Shown here piece by piece: positions 17,071 through 26,076 of a stretch of 64,000 nt of DNA (positions are counted from its first letter, which is position 1; each line of letters begins with the position of its first letter). The position numbers were made by a program, and so were the translations under genes. Below the pieces are notes generated by a model. The model saw only the letters and a list, made by a program, of their open reading frames with translations, had not been told where the DNA came from and did no database searches. Source of the stretch: Mangrovibrevibacter kandeliae (GTDB lineage: Bacteria; Pseudomonadota; Alphaproteobacteria; Rhizobiales; Rhizobiaceae); NCBI RefSeq assembly GCF_024519155.1, contig NZ_JANIFJ010000010.1:1-64000 (forward strand). Reading direction: 5' to 3'.

Positions 17071-17514
17071 TCACCCCCTGCCGCGCGCCTCGAAGGCCGC
17101 ACGCGCCGCCGCGATCCGCTCGCGGTGCTCCTCGGCCCAGATCCAGACCCCGCAGAAGGCGGCGCCGAGGCTGCGTCCGAGTTCGGTCAGTTCGTAGTCG
17201 ACATGCGGCGGCACCACGGGGTGCACGGTGCGGGTGACGAGGCCGTCCGCCTCCATCTGCCGGAGGGTCTTGGTCAGCATCTTCTGGCTGATGCCGCCGA
17301 TGAGGTCGCCGAGCCGGGTGAAGCGCAGCCGCCCGTGCTCCTCCAGCGTCTCGATCGCGAGCATCGTCCACTTGTCCGCCACCCGCTCGATGATCGCGCG
17401 CACCAGCGCTTCAAGCGCCGGATCGCTTGCCTGCGGCGGCGGCGGCAGGGGTGCGGCCCGGAGCAGATCCACGAAGGCGCCGCGACGGCTCGGGGCAGCT
17501 GAACTCCTTGGCAT
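17071..17514 (-). CDS. HxlR family winged-helix regulator
   Basis: A 147-aa HxlR-type regulator. The diagnostic core begins at VADKWTMLAIETL (HxlR DKWT motif), continues with RFTRLGDLIGGISQKMLTKT as the recognition segment, and ends with the wing HPVVPPHVDYELTELGRSL. HxlR proteins typically repress or activate a divergent oxidoreductase gene in response to redox or aldehyde stress. The divergent neighbour here is an SDR oxidoreductase, 137 bp away. There is no Cys near the DNA-binding N-terminus, so thiol sensing of the YodB type is unlikely. ATG 17514 is preferred over GTG 17523 (GGGAG 10 nt upstream of the ATG). Confidence 0.9.
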   Translation of the reverse strand: MPRSSAAPSRRGAFVDLLRAAPLPPPPQASDPALEALVRAIIERVADKWTMLAIETLEEHGRLRFTRLGDLIGGISQKMLTKTLRQMEADGLVTRTVHPVVPPHVDYELTELGRSLGAAFCGVWIWAEEHRERIAAARAAFEARGRG

Positions 17515-17651
17515 TGCTGACACTCTCCCTCAGGTGCGTATCGATCTTCCGGGTGCCTACTTTCCCTCGGCGCGTGGCGAACATAGCTTCCGCCGTGTTC
17601 CGGCCCAAGCCGTTTCGGCAGGCCGACCGAATTCCAACAGGAAGATCCCCC

Positions 17652-18428
17652 ATGCAGATGACCGGCAACACCATCCTCGTCACCGGCGGCGGCACCGGCC
17701 TCGGCCGCGGCCTCGCCGAGGCGTTCCACAAGCGCGGCAACACCGTGATCATCGCGGGTCGGCGCAAGTCGGTGCTGGATGACGTCACCGCAGCCAATCC
17801 CGGCATGTCTGGCCTGGTGCTCGACATCGCCGACCCGCAGTCCATCGCCCTCTTCGCCGATCGTATCGTCACCGAGCATCCCGCGCTCGACACGGTGATC
17901 CACATGGCGGGGATCATGCAGAACGAGAACCTGAAGAAGGGCTCGACGCTTGCGACCGCCGAGGCGACCATCGCGACCAACCTCCTCGGCCCGATCCGGC
18001 TGAACGACGCGCTGCTGCCGCACCTCCTGTCGCGGCCGAAGGCGACGATCATGACGGTCACCTCCGGGCTCGCTTATTTGCCGCTGGCGATGACGCCCAC
18101 CTACAGCGCCACCAAGGCCGCCATCCACGCCTGGACGCTGGCCCTGCGCTACCAGCTGCAGGACACCGGGATCGACGTGCTCGAACTCGTGCCGCCGTAT
18201 GTCCGCACCGGGCTGATGGGCGAGCGGCAGGCCAACGACCCGCACGCGATGCCGCTGGAGGCGTTCACGGCCGAGGTGATGGGCATCCTGGAGGCCCAGC
18301 CGGACGTGCAGGAGATCCTGGTGGAGGCCGTCAAGCCGCTGCGCTTTGCCGAGCGGAGCGGGCAGTTCGACGAGGCCTTCAAGGCGCGCAACGACATGCT
18401 GATGAAGGTGCGCGGCGCCGAGTTCTAG
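17652..18428 (+). CDS. Short-chain dehydrogenase/reductase (DltE-like)
   Basis: A 258-aa SDR oxidoreductase. The cofactor motif GGGTGLGRG lies near residues 12-20, followed by GRR (NADP(H) preference likely), the NNAG-equivalent HMAG, catalytic Ser in VTSGLAY, and YSATK with Tyr and Lys of the active site. The substrate is unknown. A ~50-residue C-terminal segment matches the DltE-like subgroup often regulated by a divergent HxlR. The shared 137-bp region between the two genes is the likely site of HxlR control. Confidence 0.9.
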   Translation: MQMTGNTILVTGGGTGLGRGLAEAFHKRGNTVIIAGRRKSVLDDVTAANPGMSGLVLDIADPQSIALFADRIVTEHPALDTVIHMAGIMQNENLKKGSTLATAEATIATNLLGPIRLNDALLPHLLSRPKATIMTVTSGLAYLPLAMTPTYSATKAAIHAWTLALRYQLQDTGIDVLELVPPYVRTGLMGERQANDPHAMPLEAFTAEVMGILEAQPDVQEILVEAVKPLRFAERSGQFDEAFKARNDMLMKVRGAEF

Positions 18429-18459
18429 GAGTTGGCCGGAGGTCGGCCCGCAATGGCAA

Positions 18460-18606
18460 CCCTCACCCTGAGGTGGCCCGAAGGACCCTCGAAGGGTGAG
18501 GTGGCCCGACGGGCGCTCGAAGGGTGAGGTGGCCCGGCACGCCGCTTCGCTTCCGTTCCGCTCGCCCTTCGAGGCTCGCTGCGCTCGCGCCTCAGGGTGA
18601 GGGGGC
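18460..18606. repeat. REP-like element with short tandem copies
   Basis: Two copies of a 21-bp unit beginning CTCGAAGGGTGAGGTGG occur at 18488-18508 and 18516-18536 (period 28 bp), with a partial third at 18468-18480. They are bracketed by the inverted pair CCCTCACCCTGAGG (18460 side) and CCTCAGGGTGAGGG (18591-18606 side). It fills the 288-bp space between the SDR and exonuclease genes. It resembles widespread non-coding alphaproteobacterial repeats. Confidence 0.7.
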
Positions 18607-18716
18607 CGGTGGTCTGCCCCGATGGAGGGACGGGCGGCGCGGCACGCGGGGGCACGGGATCGGCATCTGTGCCCGGACGCTTCCTGCCGGCGCCTTCGCA
18701 CCTATCTGATGCCGCG

Positions 18717-19730
18717 ATGTTGCGCCCGCACGACCTTCTCTGTCCGACGCCGAAAGGCCTCTACTGCCCGCCCGGCGACTTCTACATCGACCCGGTGAAG
18801 CCGGTGGAGCGGGCGCTCGTCACCCACGGCCATGCCGATCACGCCCGGCCCGGCAACGACAAGGTGCTGGCGACCCCGCGCACGCTGGCGATCATGGCGC
18901 TCCGCTATGGCGAGGAGTTCTGCCGCGAGCGTCAGCCCGCCGCCTGGGGCGAGGCGCTGACGATCAACGGCGTCACGGTGTCCTTCCACCCGGCGGGCCA
19001 CGTCCTCGGCTCCGCCCAGATCAAGGTGGAGAAGGACGGCCTGTCGATCGTCGCGTCCGGCGACTACAAGCGCCGCGCCGACCCGACGGCCGAGCCGTTC
19101 GAGCCGGTGGCGTGCCACGTCTTCATCACCGAGGCGACCTTCGCGCTGCCGGTGTTCCGCCATCCCGACAGCTTCGAGGAGATCCGCAAGCTCATCGCCT
19201 CGGTGAAGCAGTTTCCCGAGCGGGCGCACATGGTCGGGGCTTATGCGCTCGGGAAGGCGCAGCGGGTGATCCGCATGCTGCGCGACGAGGGTTATGAGGC
19301 GCCGATCTACATCCACGGAGCGCTGAAGAAGCTCTGCGACTTCTACCAGAGCGAGGGGATCGACCTCGGCGACCTCAGGCCCGCCACGCTGGAGCGTGGC
19401 AACAAGGCGGACTTCGCCGGCGCGATCATCGTCGGCCCGCCCTCGACCTTCGCCGACCGCTGGGCGCGGCGCTTCCCGGACCCGGTGTCCTGTTTCGCCT
19501 CCGGCTGGATGCGGGTGCGCCAGCGGGCGCGCCAGCGCGGCGTCGAGCTGCCGCTGATCCTGTCCGACCATTGCGACTGGGACGAGCTCACCCGGACCAT
19601 CGACGAGTTGCGGCCGCAGGAGGTCTGGGTCACGCACGGGCGCGAGGAGGCGCTGGTGCGCTGGTGCGAACTGGAGGGCATTCCCGCGCGCCCGCTGCAT
19701 CTCGTCGGCTACGAGGACGAGAGCGACTGA
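18717..19730 (+). CDS. Ligase-associated DNA damage response exonuclease (beta-CASP)
   Basis: A 337-aa metallo-beta-lactamase/beta-CASP nuclease, related to the mRNA 3'-end processing factor family. Metal-binding motifs are visible: THGHADHARPGN (HxHxDH), HPAGHVLGSAQ, SGDYKR, and a C-terminal LSDHCDWDEL and VTHGREEAL. It is the exonuclease partner of PdeM and the DEXH helicase in the ligase-associated DNA repair set. In most genomes the next gene is an ATP-dependent DNA ligase; here the next gene is convergent pgk. The intervening 100 bp show no ligase remnant. Confidence 0.9.
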   Translation: MLRPHDLLCPTPKGLYCPPGDFYIDPVKPVERALVTHGHADHARPGNDKVLATPRTLAIMALRYGEEFCRERQPAAWGEALTINGVTVSFHPAGHVLGSAQIKVEKDGLSIVASGDYKRRADPTAEPFEPVACHVFITEATFALPVFRHPDSFEEIRKLIASVKQFPERAHMVGAYALGKAQRVIRMLRDEGYEAPIYIHGALKKLCDFYQSEGIDLGDLRPATLERGNKADFAGAIIVGPPSTFADRWARRFPDPVSCFASGWMRVRQRARQRGVELPLILSDHCDWDELTRTIDELRPQEVWVTHGREEALVRWCELEGIPARPLHLVGYEDESD

Positions 19731-19829
19731 GCGCGGGCTCGAGCCGCGCGCCGGCGGCGGCCTCCGCCGACCGCATCTTTCGATCGTCGCCGCCCGCGCG
19801 TTCGCAGGTGCCCGCCTCGGTCCGGACCG

Positions 19830-21026
19830 TCAGGCCTTGAGGACCTCGACGCCGGGCAGCGGCTTGCCCTCCATCCATTCGAGGAACGCGCCGCCGGCGG
19901 TCGAGACATAGGTGAGAGCCTCGGCGACGCCGGCTTGGTTCAGGGCCGAGACCGTGTCGCCGCCGCCGGCGACCGACACGAGCGCGCCCGTGCGGGTGCG
20001 CTCTGCCGCGTGCTGGGCCGCGGCCATCGTCGCCGCGTCGAACGGCGTCAGTTCGAAGGCACCGAGCGGTCCGTTCCAGACGAGCGTCTTCGCGCGGTCG
20101 ATCCAGCCCTTGATCCTCTCGACCGTCTTCGGACCGACATCGAGGATCATCGCATCCTCCGGCACGGCGTTGACGGCGACCGTCTCGGAGGGTGCGTTCG
20201 CCTTGAACTCGCGGGCGACCACCGCGTCCTCCGGCAGGATGATGGCGCAGCCCGCGCTCGCGGCGGCGAGCATGATGTCGCGTGCGGTGTCGGCGAGGTC
20301 GTGCTCGCACAGCGACTTGCCGACGCTCTCGCCGCGGGCGGCGAGGAAGGTGTTGGCCATGCCGCCGCCGATGACGAGGCCGTCGACCTTCTTCACGAGG
20401 TTCTGCAGGAGATCGATCTTGCTCGAGACCTTGGCGCCCCCGACGATCGCGACCACCGGCCGCGCCGGCGCGTCGAGACCCTTCTCGAGGGCCTCGAGTT
20501 CCGCCTGCATGGTCCGCCCGGCATAGGAGGGCAGGTGCTGGGCGAGGCCTTCGGTGGAGGCATGGGCGCGGTGGGCCGCCGAAAAGGCGTCGTTGACGTA
20601 GACGTCGCCGAGTGCCGCGAGCTGCGAGGCGAACTCCGGATCGTTCGCCTCCTCGCCCGCATGGAACCGGGTGTTCTCGAGCAGCAGCACGTCGCCGTCC
20701 TGCATGTTCTGCACGATGCCGTCGGCGACCGGGCCGACGCAGTCCTCGGCGAAGCCGACCGGCTGGCCGAGCCTGTCGCCGAGCACCGCGGCGATCGGCT
20801 CGAGCGACATCTCGGGGTTCGGCTTGCCCTTCGGCCGGCCGAAATGGGCGAGCAGGATCACCCGGCCGCCGGCTGCGGCGATCTCGCGGATCGTGGGCAG
20901 CACGCGCTCGATGCGCGTCGCGTCGCTGACCTTGCCGTCCTGCATGGGAACGTTGAGGTCGACGCGCAGCAGCACGCGCTTGCCGGCGAGTTCCGCGTCG
21001 TCGAGTGTCTTGAACTGCTGCATCAT
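19830..21026 (-). CDS. pgk: Phosphoglycerate kinase
   Basis: A 398-aa enzyme converting 1,3-bisphosphoglycerate and ADP to 3-phosphoglycerate and ATP. It is full length, with the PGK signature [15 protein letters not shown] near residue 18, the substrate region [10 protein letters not shown], the hinge and nucleotide site [14 protein letters not shown], and a C-terminal [12 protein letters not shown]. Two consecutive ATGs (21026, 21023) can start it. It is on the same strand as gap but separated from it by a cation/proton antiporter gene. Confidence 0.97.
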   Translation of the reverse strand: MMQQFKTLDDAELAGKRVLLRVDLNVPMQDGKVSDATRIERVLPTIREIAAAGGRVILLAHFGRPKGKPNPEMSLEPIAAVLGDRLGQPVGFAEDCVGPVADGIVQNMQDGDVLLLENTRFHAGEEANDPEFASQLAALGDVYVNDAFSAAHRAHASTEGLAQHLPSYAGRTMQAELEALEKGLDAPARPVVAIVGGAKVSSKIDLLQNLVKKVDGLVIGGGMANTFLAARGESVGKSLCEHDLADTARDIMLAAASAGCAIILPEDAVVAREFKANAPSETVAVNAVPEDAMILDVGPKTVERIKGWIDRAKTLVWNGPLGAFELTPFDAATMAAAQHAAERTRTGALVSVAGGGDTVSALNQAGVAEALTYVSTAGGAFLEWMEGKPLPGVEVLKA

Positions 21027-21147
21027 GTTTCGATCCCCGTCGTCCCCGCGCGCACCATAACGACCCGTCGCGACAGGTGCAAAACGGCTGTGCTCGGGCG
21101 CAGACGTCGCGTAGGGACGCCGACGACGGTGCAGTCCTGCAGCCGGC

Positions 21148-22932
21148 TCAGACGCGCCCGAAGGGACGGAGCAGCGCCCGCGCCAGCCGGACCGGCACCG
21201 AGGGCAGCGGGGCCGGCGCGTCCGGCTCCAGCTTCAGGCCTGCAGCCATCACGCGGCCGGCCTCGTCGGCATCGCGCACGATCAGTTCCACCGGCCCGAA
21301 CGGCACGCGGTCGCCGTACTCGGCCCGCCCGCCGAGGAAGTCCGTCATGAACTCGGCGACTGTCCGCGACGCCTCGCGGTCCGGAACCGAGATCCCGTAG
21401 GCCTCGGCCAGCACCGCCAGCGGCTGCTGCGGGTCGAGACCGAAATCCCCGAAGAAGTCGGCGTCGTCCGAACCGAGCGCGGCGGGGCTGGCGAACAGCC
21501 GGTCGAGCAGCGGCGGGTGGCGCGGCGAGATGAAGATGTAGACGTAGTCGCCCTCCTGCAGCCGTCCGGCATACTGGTAGGGCATCGAGCGGCCGTCGCG
21601 GATGACGAGCGACGGCCGGGCCCAGCGCGGGATCCGTTCGCCGCGCACCACGGGGCTGTTCGCCACGACGTGGTAGGACAGGAGCTCATGGTGGGCAGTG
21701 CCCGGCAGCTCGAGCTCGACCTTCTCCACCAGCGCCTTGCGCTCCGGCACCACCAGCCGCAGCCGGCGCGCCACCGCCCCCAGCGTCCAGCCCTGCACCA
21801 GCAGCGAGGCCAGCACGATGATGAAGGCGGTGTTGAAGAGGAGGCGCGCGGACGGCAGGTCGACGAGGAGCGGTACGATGGCGAGCAGCACCGACACCGA
21901 TCCACGCAGTCCGACCCAGGCGATGAAGGCCTCTTCGCGGCGACGAAAGCCGAAGGGCAGGAGGCAGAGCCACACCGCGATCGGGCGCGCGACGAAGATC
22001 AGGACGGCGGCGAGAAGCAGCGCCTGGCCGGCGATCGAGGGAAATTGCGAGGGGGTCGCGAAGAGGCCGAGCACCAGGAACATCACGATCTGGCACAGCC
22101 AGCTGACGCCCTCCTGGAAGCGGCGCAGCGATGCCGCGGCATGGATGCCGAGATTGCTGGCCGTCAGGCCGGCGACGTAGACGGCCAGAAATCCCGAGCC
22201 GTCGAGCGCGCCGGCGAGCGCGAAGACCAGCAGCGACAGCGCGAGCGCAAAGATCGGCGCAAGGCCGCGCTCCAGCCCCAGCCGGTTCATCAGCGTGCGG
22301 ATGACAGAGCCGCCGGCGAGCCCGAGCACGGCGCCGATCCCCATCTGCTTGACGAACATCCAGAGAAGACCCGGCCCGATCGCCTCCATGCCGTGCCCGT
22401 CGTGGATCAGCTCGACCAGCGCGATGGTGAGGAAGATCGCCATCGGATCGTTCGAGCCGGATTCCACTTCGAGCGTCGCGCGGACGCGCTCGCGCACGTG
22501 GATGCCGCCGATGCGCAGAAGGAAGAACACGGCCGCCGCGTCGGTCGAGCCGACGATCGCGCCGAGGAGGAGGCCCTGCAGCCGGCCGATGTCGAGCACC
22601 CAGGTGGCGGCGAGGCCGAACAGCACCGCGGTGATGAGGACGCCGGCGGTGGCCAGTGTCAGGGCCGGCGCGGCCGCCAGCCGGAAGGCGCTGAGCGAGG
22701 TCGAGAAGCCGCTGTCGAACAGGATGATGGCAAGCGCCAGCGAACCGGCGAAATAGGCGAGGGGGGCGTTGTCGAAGTGCAGCCCGAGGCCGTCCTCGCC
22801 GGCGACCAGCCCGACCGACAGGAAGACGAGGAGCAGCGGCGCCCCGAACCGGAAGGCGAGGAGGCTGGAGAAGCCGGCCGCCAGCACCAGCAGCGTGCCG
22901 ACGAGGATGGCGAGATACATCGGCTCCAGCAT
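21148..22932 (-). CDS. Potassium/proton antiporter, NhaP2/CvrA type
   Basis: A 594-aa CPA1-type antiporter. There are about twelve membrane spans in residues 1-395, with the core GSTDAAAVF and [10 protein letters not shown] motifs carrying the functional Asp residues. A TrkA-C domain (~405-490) and a C-terminal transporter-associated CorC/HlyC-like domain (~500-580) follow. This architecture is that of NhaP2 (CvrA), which exchanges K+ and other monovalent cations for H+. ATG 22932 is used; ATG 22920 is an alternative. Its position between gap and pgk is unusual and no functional link is apparent. Confidence 0.9.
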   Translation of the reverse strand: MLEPMYLAILVGTLLVLAAGFSSLLAFRFGAPLLLVFLSVGLVAGEDGLGLHFDNAPLAYFAGSLALAIILFDSGFSTSLSAFRLAAAPALTLATAGVLITAVLFGLAATWVLDIGRLQGLLLGAIVGSTDAAAVFFLLRIGGIHVRERVRATLEVESGSNDPMAIFLTIALVELIHDGHGMEAIGPGLLWMFVKQMGIGAVLGLAGGSVIRTLMNRLGLERGLAPIFALALSLLVFALAGALDGSGFLAVYVAGLTASNLGIHAAASLRRFQEGVSWLCQIVMFLVLGLFATPSQFPSIAGQALLLAAVLIFVARPIAVWLCLLPFGFRRREEAFIAWVGLRGSVSVLLAIVPLLVDLPSARLLFNTAFIIVLASLLVQGWTLGAVARRLRLVVPERKALVEKVELELPGTAHHELLSYHVVANSPVVRGERIPRWARPSLVIRDGRSMPYQYAGRLQEGDYVYIFISPRHPPLLDRLFASPAALGSDDADFFGDFGLDPQQPLAVLAEAYGISVPDREASRTVAEFMTDFLGGRAEYGDRVPFGPVELIVRDADEAGRVMAAGLKLEPDAPAPLPSVPVRLARALLRPFGRV

Positions 22933-23104
22933 CGGCCGTGCGGATCCTCGTGACGACGATTGGTGCGAGCCGGAAGAAGCGCGCTCCCGCGGCGCATCGA
23001 CTCGCGTCGTGCCTTTCCTACGTGCGTCGCGCGGTCACGCCAAGCCGATGCGGAGTTGCCGAGGCCCGCGCACGCGTCGACCCTCCCGTTTGGCCGCATG
23101 AATC

Positions 23105-23136
23105 GGAAAGGCCGCATCGGACGATGCGGCCTTTCC
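23105..23136 (-). terminator. Hairpin downstream of gap
   Basis: A perfect 14-bp stem (23105-23118 with 23123-23136) closes a 4-nt loop, 34 bp after the gap stop on the minus strand. There is no long U-tract after either arm, only CTTTCC within the stem. It probably limits read-through from the highly expressed gap gene into the antiporter. Confidence 0.7.
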
Positions 23137-23169
23137 TTGAGCGGGTCTTGAAGTGAAGCGTGAAGACGC

Positions 23170-24186
23170 TCAGCCGGCCTTGGCGAACACGACGGCGGTG
23201 TCGCACATGCGGTTCGAGAAGCCCCACTCGTTGTCGTACCAGGACATCACGCGCACGAAGTCGCCGTCCATCACCTTGGTCTGGTCCATGTGGAAGATCG
23301 AGGAATGCGGATCGTGGTTGAAGTCGGAGGAGACGTTCGGCGCGTCGGTATAGCCGAGAATGCCCTTCAGCGGGCCATCGGCCGCCGCGCGGATCGCCGC
23401 CTGGATCTCCTCCACGGTGGTCTTGCGCTTGGCCGTGAACTTGAAGTCGACGACCGAGACGTTCGGCGTCGGCACGCGGATCGACACGCCGTCGAGCCGG
23501 CCCTTCAGCTCCGGCAGCACGAGCGCCACCGCCTTGGCCGCGCCGGTCGTCGTGAGGATCATGGAAAGAGCGGCGGCGCGGGCGCGGTAGAGGTCCTTGT
23601 GCAGCGTGTCCAGCGTCGGCTGGTCGCCGGTGTAGGAGTGGATGGTCGTCATGAAGCCCTTGTCGATGCCGATGGCCTCGTTCAGGACCTTGGCGACGGG
23701 CGCCAGACAGTTGGTGGTGCAGGAGGCGTTCGAGATGATCCGGTCGTCGGCGGTGAGGGTGTCGTGGTTGACGCCGTAGACGATGGTCTTCTCGCCCTGT
23801 GTCGGGTTCGTCAGCGGACCGGAGACCAGCACCTTCTTCGCGCCGGCCTCCAGATGCGCGCCGGCCTTCGCCGGATCGGTGAAGATGCCGGTGCACTCCA
23901 TCAGGACGTCGATGCCCATGTCGCCCCACGGCAGCTCGCGCGGGTCGCGGATCGCGGTCACGCGCATCTTGCCGCGGCCGACGTCGATGGTGTCGCCGTC
24001 GACCGTGACGACGCCGGGGAAGCGGCCGTGCACCGAATCGTAGCGGATCAGGTGGGCGTTCGTCTCCACCGGGCCGAGGTCGTTGATCGCCACCACCTCG
24101 ATGTCGTCGCGGCCGGTCTCGACGATCGAGCGCAGCACGTTGCGGCCGATGCGGCCAAATCCGTTGATTGCGACGCGAACTGCCAT
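23170..24186 (-). CDS. gap: Glyceraldehyde-3-phosphate dehydrogenase, type I
   Basis: A 338-aa NAD(P)-dependent glyceraldehyde-3-phosphate dehydrogenase. It starts AVRVAINGFGRIGRNVLRSI (Rossmann motif), has the active-site SNASCTTNCLAP with the catalytic Cys, and carries the C-terminal SWYDNEWGFSNRM. The start at 24186 is supported by GGAGGA 6-11 nt upstream. Asp follows the adenine-binding strand region (VAINDLG), which favours NAD. In many relatives tkt precedes gap and pgk follows. Here the upstream neighbour is the divergent DUF4164 gene (295 bp between) and tkt is missing from the cluster. Confidence 0.97.
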   Translation of the reverse strand: MAVRVAINGFGRIGRNVLRSIVETGRDDIEVVAINDLGPVETNAHLIRYDSVHGRFPGVVTVDGDTIDVGRGKMRVTAIRDPRELPWGDMGIDVLMECTGIFTDPAKAGAHLEAGAKKVLVSGPLTNPTQGEKTIVYGVNHDTLTADDRIISNASCTTNCLAPVAKVLNEAIGIDKGFMTTIHSYTGDQPTLDTLHKDLYRARAAALSMILTTTGAAKAVALVLPELKGRLDGVSIRVPTPNVSVVDFKFTAKRKTTVEEIQAAIRAAADGPLKGILGYTDAPNVSSDFNHDPHSSIFHMDQTKVMDGDFVRVMSWYDNEWGFSNRMCDTAVVFAKAG

Positions 24187-24481
24187 GGTGTCCTCCTCCG
24201 GGTGGTCTGCGCTGTCGTAGCTGCCCGAATGTGGGCGGACGACAGCCGCGGCTCGGGCGTCTTCTAGCGTATTTGCACAAGGGGTAAAGCGGGCGCGACG
24301 GCGCGGTGCCGCGCGGGAGGCGGCGCGGCGGCCTCTCGTCCGCCATCCGCTTCTTTTTCCGCAGAGTCTGCCACGCGCGAGGTTGGCACTTGCACAACTT
24401 TGCTTAAAGTCGCACGAGCGTGGCGCCGAGTCGCCAGCAACCGTGTCGCTGCCGTCAGTTGCGTCTGGAGGTTCTTCCGAA

Positions 24482-24766
24482 ATGTCCGCCGAACCCGCGC
24501 TCGCGCAGGCCGCCGATCGCCTGCGGCGGTCGCTCGACCAGCTCGGCGTCGCGATCGATCGGCAGCTGTCGCGCGAGGATCTCATCGTCAACGCCGAGGC
24601 CGAGCTGCAGCGCATGACCGCCGACCGCGGCCGCCTTGCCGGCGAGCTCGACGCCGCAGTCGCCCGCTCGGAGCGGCTGGAGCAGGCCAACCGGGAGGTC
24701 TCCCGCCGTCTGGTGGCGGCGATGGAGACGATCCGCGCCGTGCTCGACCGCCAGAAGCAGGGCTGA
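24482..24766 (+). CDS. DUF4164 family coiled-coil protein
   Basis: A 94-aa, almost entirely helical, charged protein (heptads such as LAGELDAAVARSERLEQANR) of the alphaproteobacterial DUF4164 family. It has no membrane segment or signal. It is encoded 7 nt upstream of zapA, the usual position of this family, which suggests a role near the division apparatus; no function is established. Confidence 0.85.
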   Translation: MSAEPALAQAADRLRRSLDQLGVAIDRQLSREDLIVNAEAELQRMTADRGRLAGELDAAVARSERLEQANREVSRRLVAAMETIRAVLDRQKQG

Positions 24767-24773
24767 GGACCGC

Positions 24774-25136
24774 GTGCCGCAGATTGTCGTGACCATCGAC
24801 GGGAAGACCTATCGCATGGCCTGTGCGGAGGGCGAGGAAGGCCATCTCGAGGCGCTAGCCGCCGAGGTGGACGGGCGCATCGCGACGCTGCGCCAGAGCT
24901 TCGGCGAAATCGGCGATCAGCGGCTGACGGTGATGGCGGCGATCATGGCGAGCGACGAGCTCGCGGAAACCCGCAGGCGGGCGGATCGGCTGGAGCAGGA
25001 ACTGGCGGAAGCGAAGCGGACCGGGCAGGAGGCGAGCAGCAAGGCCACCAGCTCCGATCGTCAGCTCGCCGCCCATCTCGACCAGGCGGCGCAGTCGATC
25101 GAGCGGCTGGCGGCGCGGCTGGCGCGGCAGGGTTAG
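24774..25136 (+). CDS. zapA: Cell division protein ZapA
   Basis: A 120-aa FtsZ-ring associated protein. It has an N-terminal beta-hairpin ZapA domain (QIVVTIDGKTYRMACAEGEE) and a C-terminal coiled coil for dimerisation and tetramerisation, longer than in E. coli. It bundles FtsZ protofilaments in the cytoplasm. GTG 24774 is the start, with GAGGA 4 nt upstream inside the spacer after DUF4164. 6S RNA and formyl-THF cyclo-ligase follow, the order seen across many proteobacteria. Confidence 0.93.
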   Translation: MPQIVVTIDGKTYRMACAEGEEGHLEALAAEVDGRIATLRQSFGEIGDQRLTVMAAIMASDELAETRRRADRLEQELAEAKRTGQEASSKATSSDRQLAAHLDQAAQSIERLAARLARQG

Positions 25137-25190
25137 CTCTCTTGGTGCCGTGCCACTGGCGCGACGCCGAGGGCCGGCTTATATTCGGTG

Positions 25191-25350
25191 TCGACGGCGC
25201 TGCGCGGCTCGACAGGGGTAACTTTTCCTCGGGGCCTTAGTCATTCCGAAGGGAGCTGTCCCTGACTCGGTCCCTGGACCGGGATACACGGCGCCCACCT
25301 ACTCTGTAGGTTCCCGGGATCGACTTCTCCATCGGCCGAGGTGGCCCGTC
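25191..25350 (+). ncRNA. ssrS: 6S RNA
   Basis: The 297 bp between zapA and formyl-THF cyclo-ligase hold an RNA rather than a protein gene. It contains the blocks GGGGCCTTAGTCATTCC, CTCGGTCCCTGGACCGGGAT (hairpin), ACGGCGCCCACCTACTCTG and GTTCCCGGGATCGACTTCTC, which are characteristic of alphaproteobacterial 6S RNA, in the conserved zapA-ssrS-cyclo-ligase position. 6S RNA mimics an open promoter and sequesters sigma-70 RNA polymerase in stationary phase. A -10-like TTATAT at 25179-25184 places the 5' end near 25191. The 3' end is approximate. Confidence 0.88.
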
Positions 25351-25433
25351 ACCCCTCTGTTTCCTGCGATCGTCAGCGGTGCCGCTTGTGCCGGGCACCC
25401 GCCTGTGGTCCGCCTACGGCAGGAGGACGAGGC

Positions 25434-26033
25434 ATGGACGATCGAGAAACGCAGATCAGCGAGGCCAAGCGCCGGTTGCGCGCCGAAGCACTTGCGCGCC
25501 GCGATGCCTTGCCCGAGGTGGCGCGGATCGAGGCGTCGCTCGCGATCGCCGACCGCGTCCTGGCCGTCCTTGACATCGTGCCCGGCACCGTCGTCTCCGG
25601 ATTTCTGCCGATCCGCTCCGAGGTCGACCTGCGGCCGCTCATGGCCGCGCTCGCCGACCGCGGCGCACGGCTTTGCGTTCCCGCCATCACCGCGGGGCGG
25701 CTGGCGTTCCGGGCGCTCGTGCGGGGCGCCGAACTCGTGCCCCAGGGCTTCGGCACCTACGCGCCGGGCTCCGGCGCCGAGGTGCTCGAGCCCTCGCTGA
25801 TGCTGGTGCCGCTCGCCGCCTTCGACCGCGCCGGCCGGCGCATCGGCTACGGCCGCGGCTACTACGACGGCGCCATCGCGGCGCTGCGGGTTGCCGGTCC
25901 CGCGCCCGTCACCATCGGCATCGGCTTCGCCGTGCAGGAGGTGGAGGTGGTGCCCGTCGAGCCGCACGACGAACCGCTGCAGCGTGTCGTCACCGAGCGG
26001 GAGGTGATCGTACCGGTCCCGGCGCAGGTCTGA
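25434..26033 (+). CDS. 5-formyltetrahydrofolate cyclo-ligase
   Basis: A 199-aa enzyme (MTHFS) that converts 5-formyl-THF to 5,10-methenyl-THF using ATP. The signature RIGYGRGYYDG lies near residue 144, with basic residues near the N-terminus (SEAKRRLRAEALARRDAL) that bind phosphates. A GGAGG 8 nt before the ATG supports the start. Placement after zapA and 6S RNA is conserved. Confidence 0.94.
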   Translation: MDDRETQISEAKRRLRAEALARRDALPEVARIEASLAIADRVLAVLDIVPGTVVSGFLPIRSEVDLRPLMAALADRGARLCVPAITAGRLAFRALVRGAELVPQGFGTYAPGSGAEVLEPSLMLVPLAAFDRAGRRIGYGRGYYDGAIAALRVAGPAPVTIGIGFAVQEVEVVPVEPHDEPLQRVVTEREVIVPVPAQV

Positions 26034-26076
26034 GCCGGTGCCGCAGCGATCGCGTTGACGGTCGGGCGAACCGGCC

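Noticed and set aside
18460-18606. CRISPR array
   Set aside because: Only two to three short direct copies with 7-bp spacing between them; there are no spacers of constant 30-40 bp and no cas genes.
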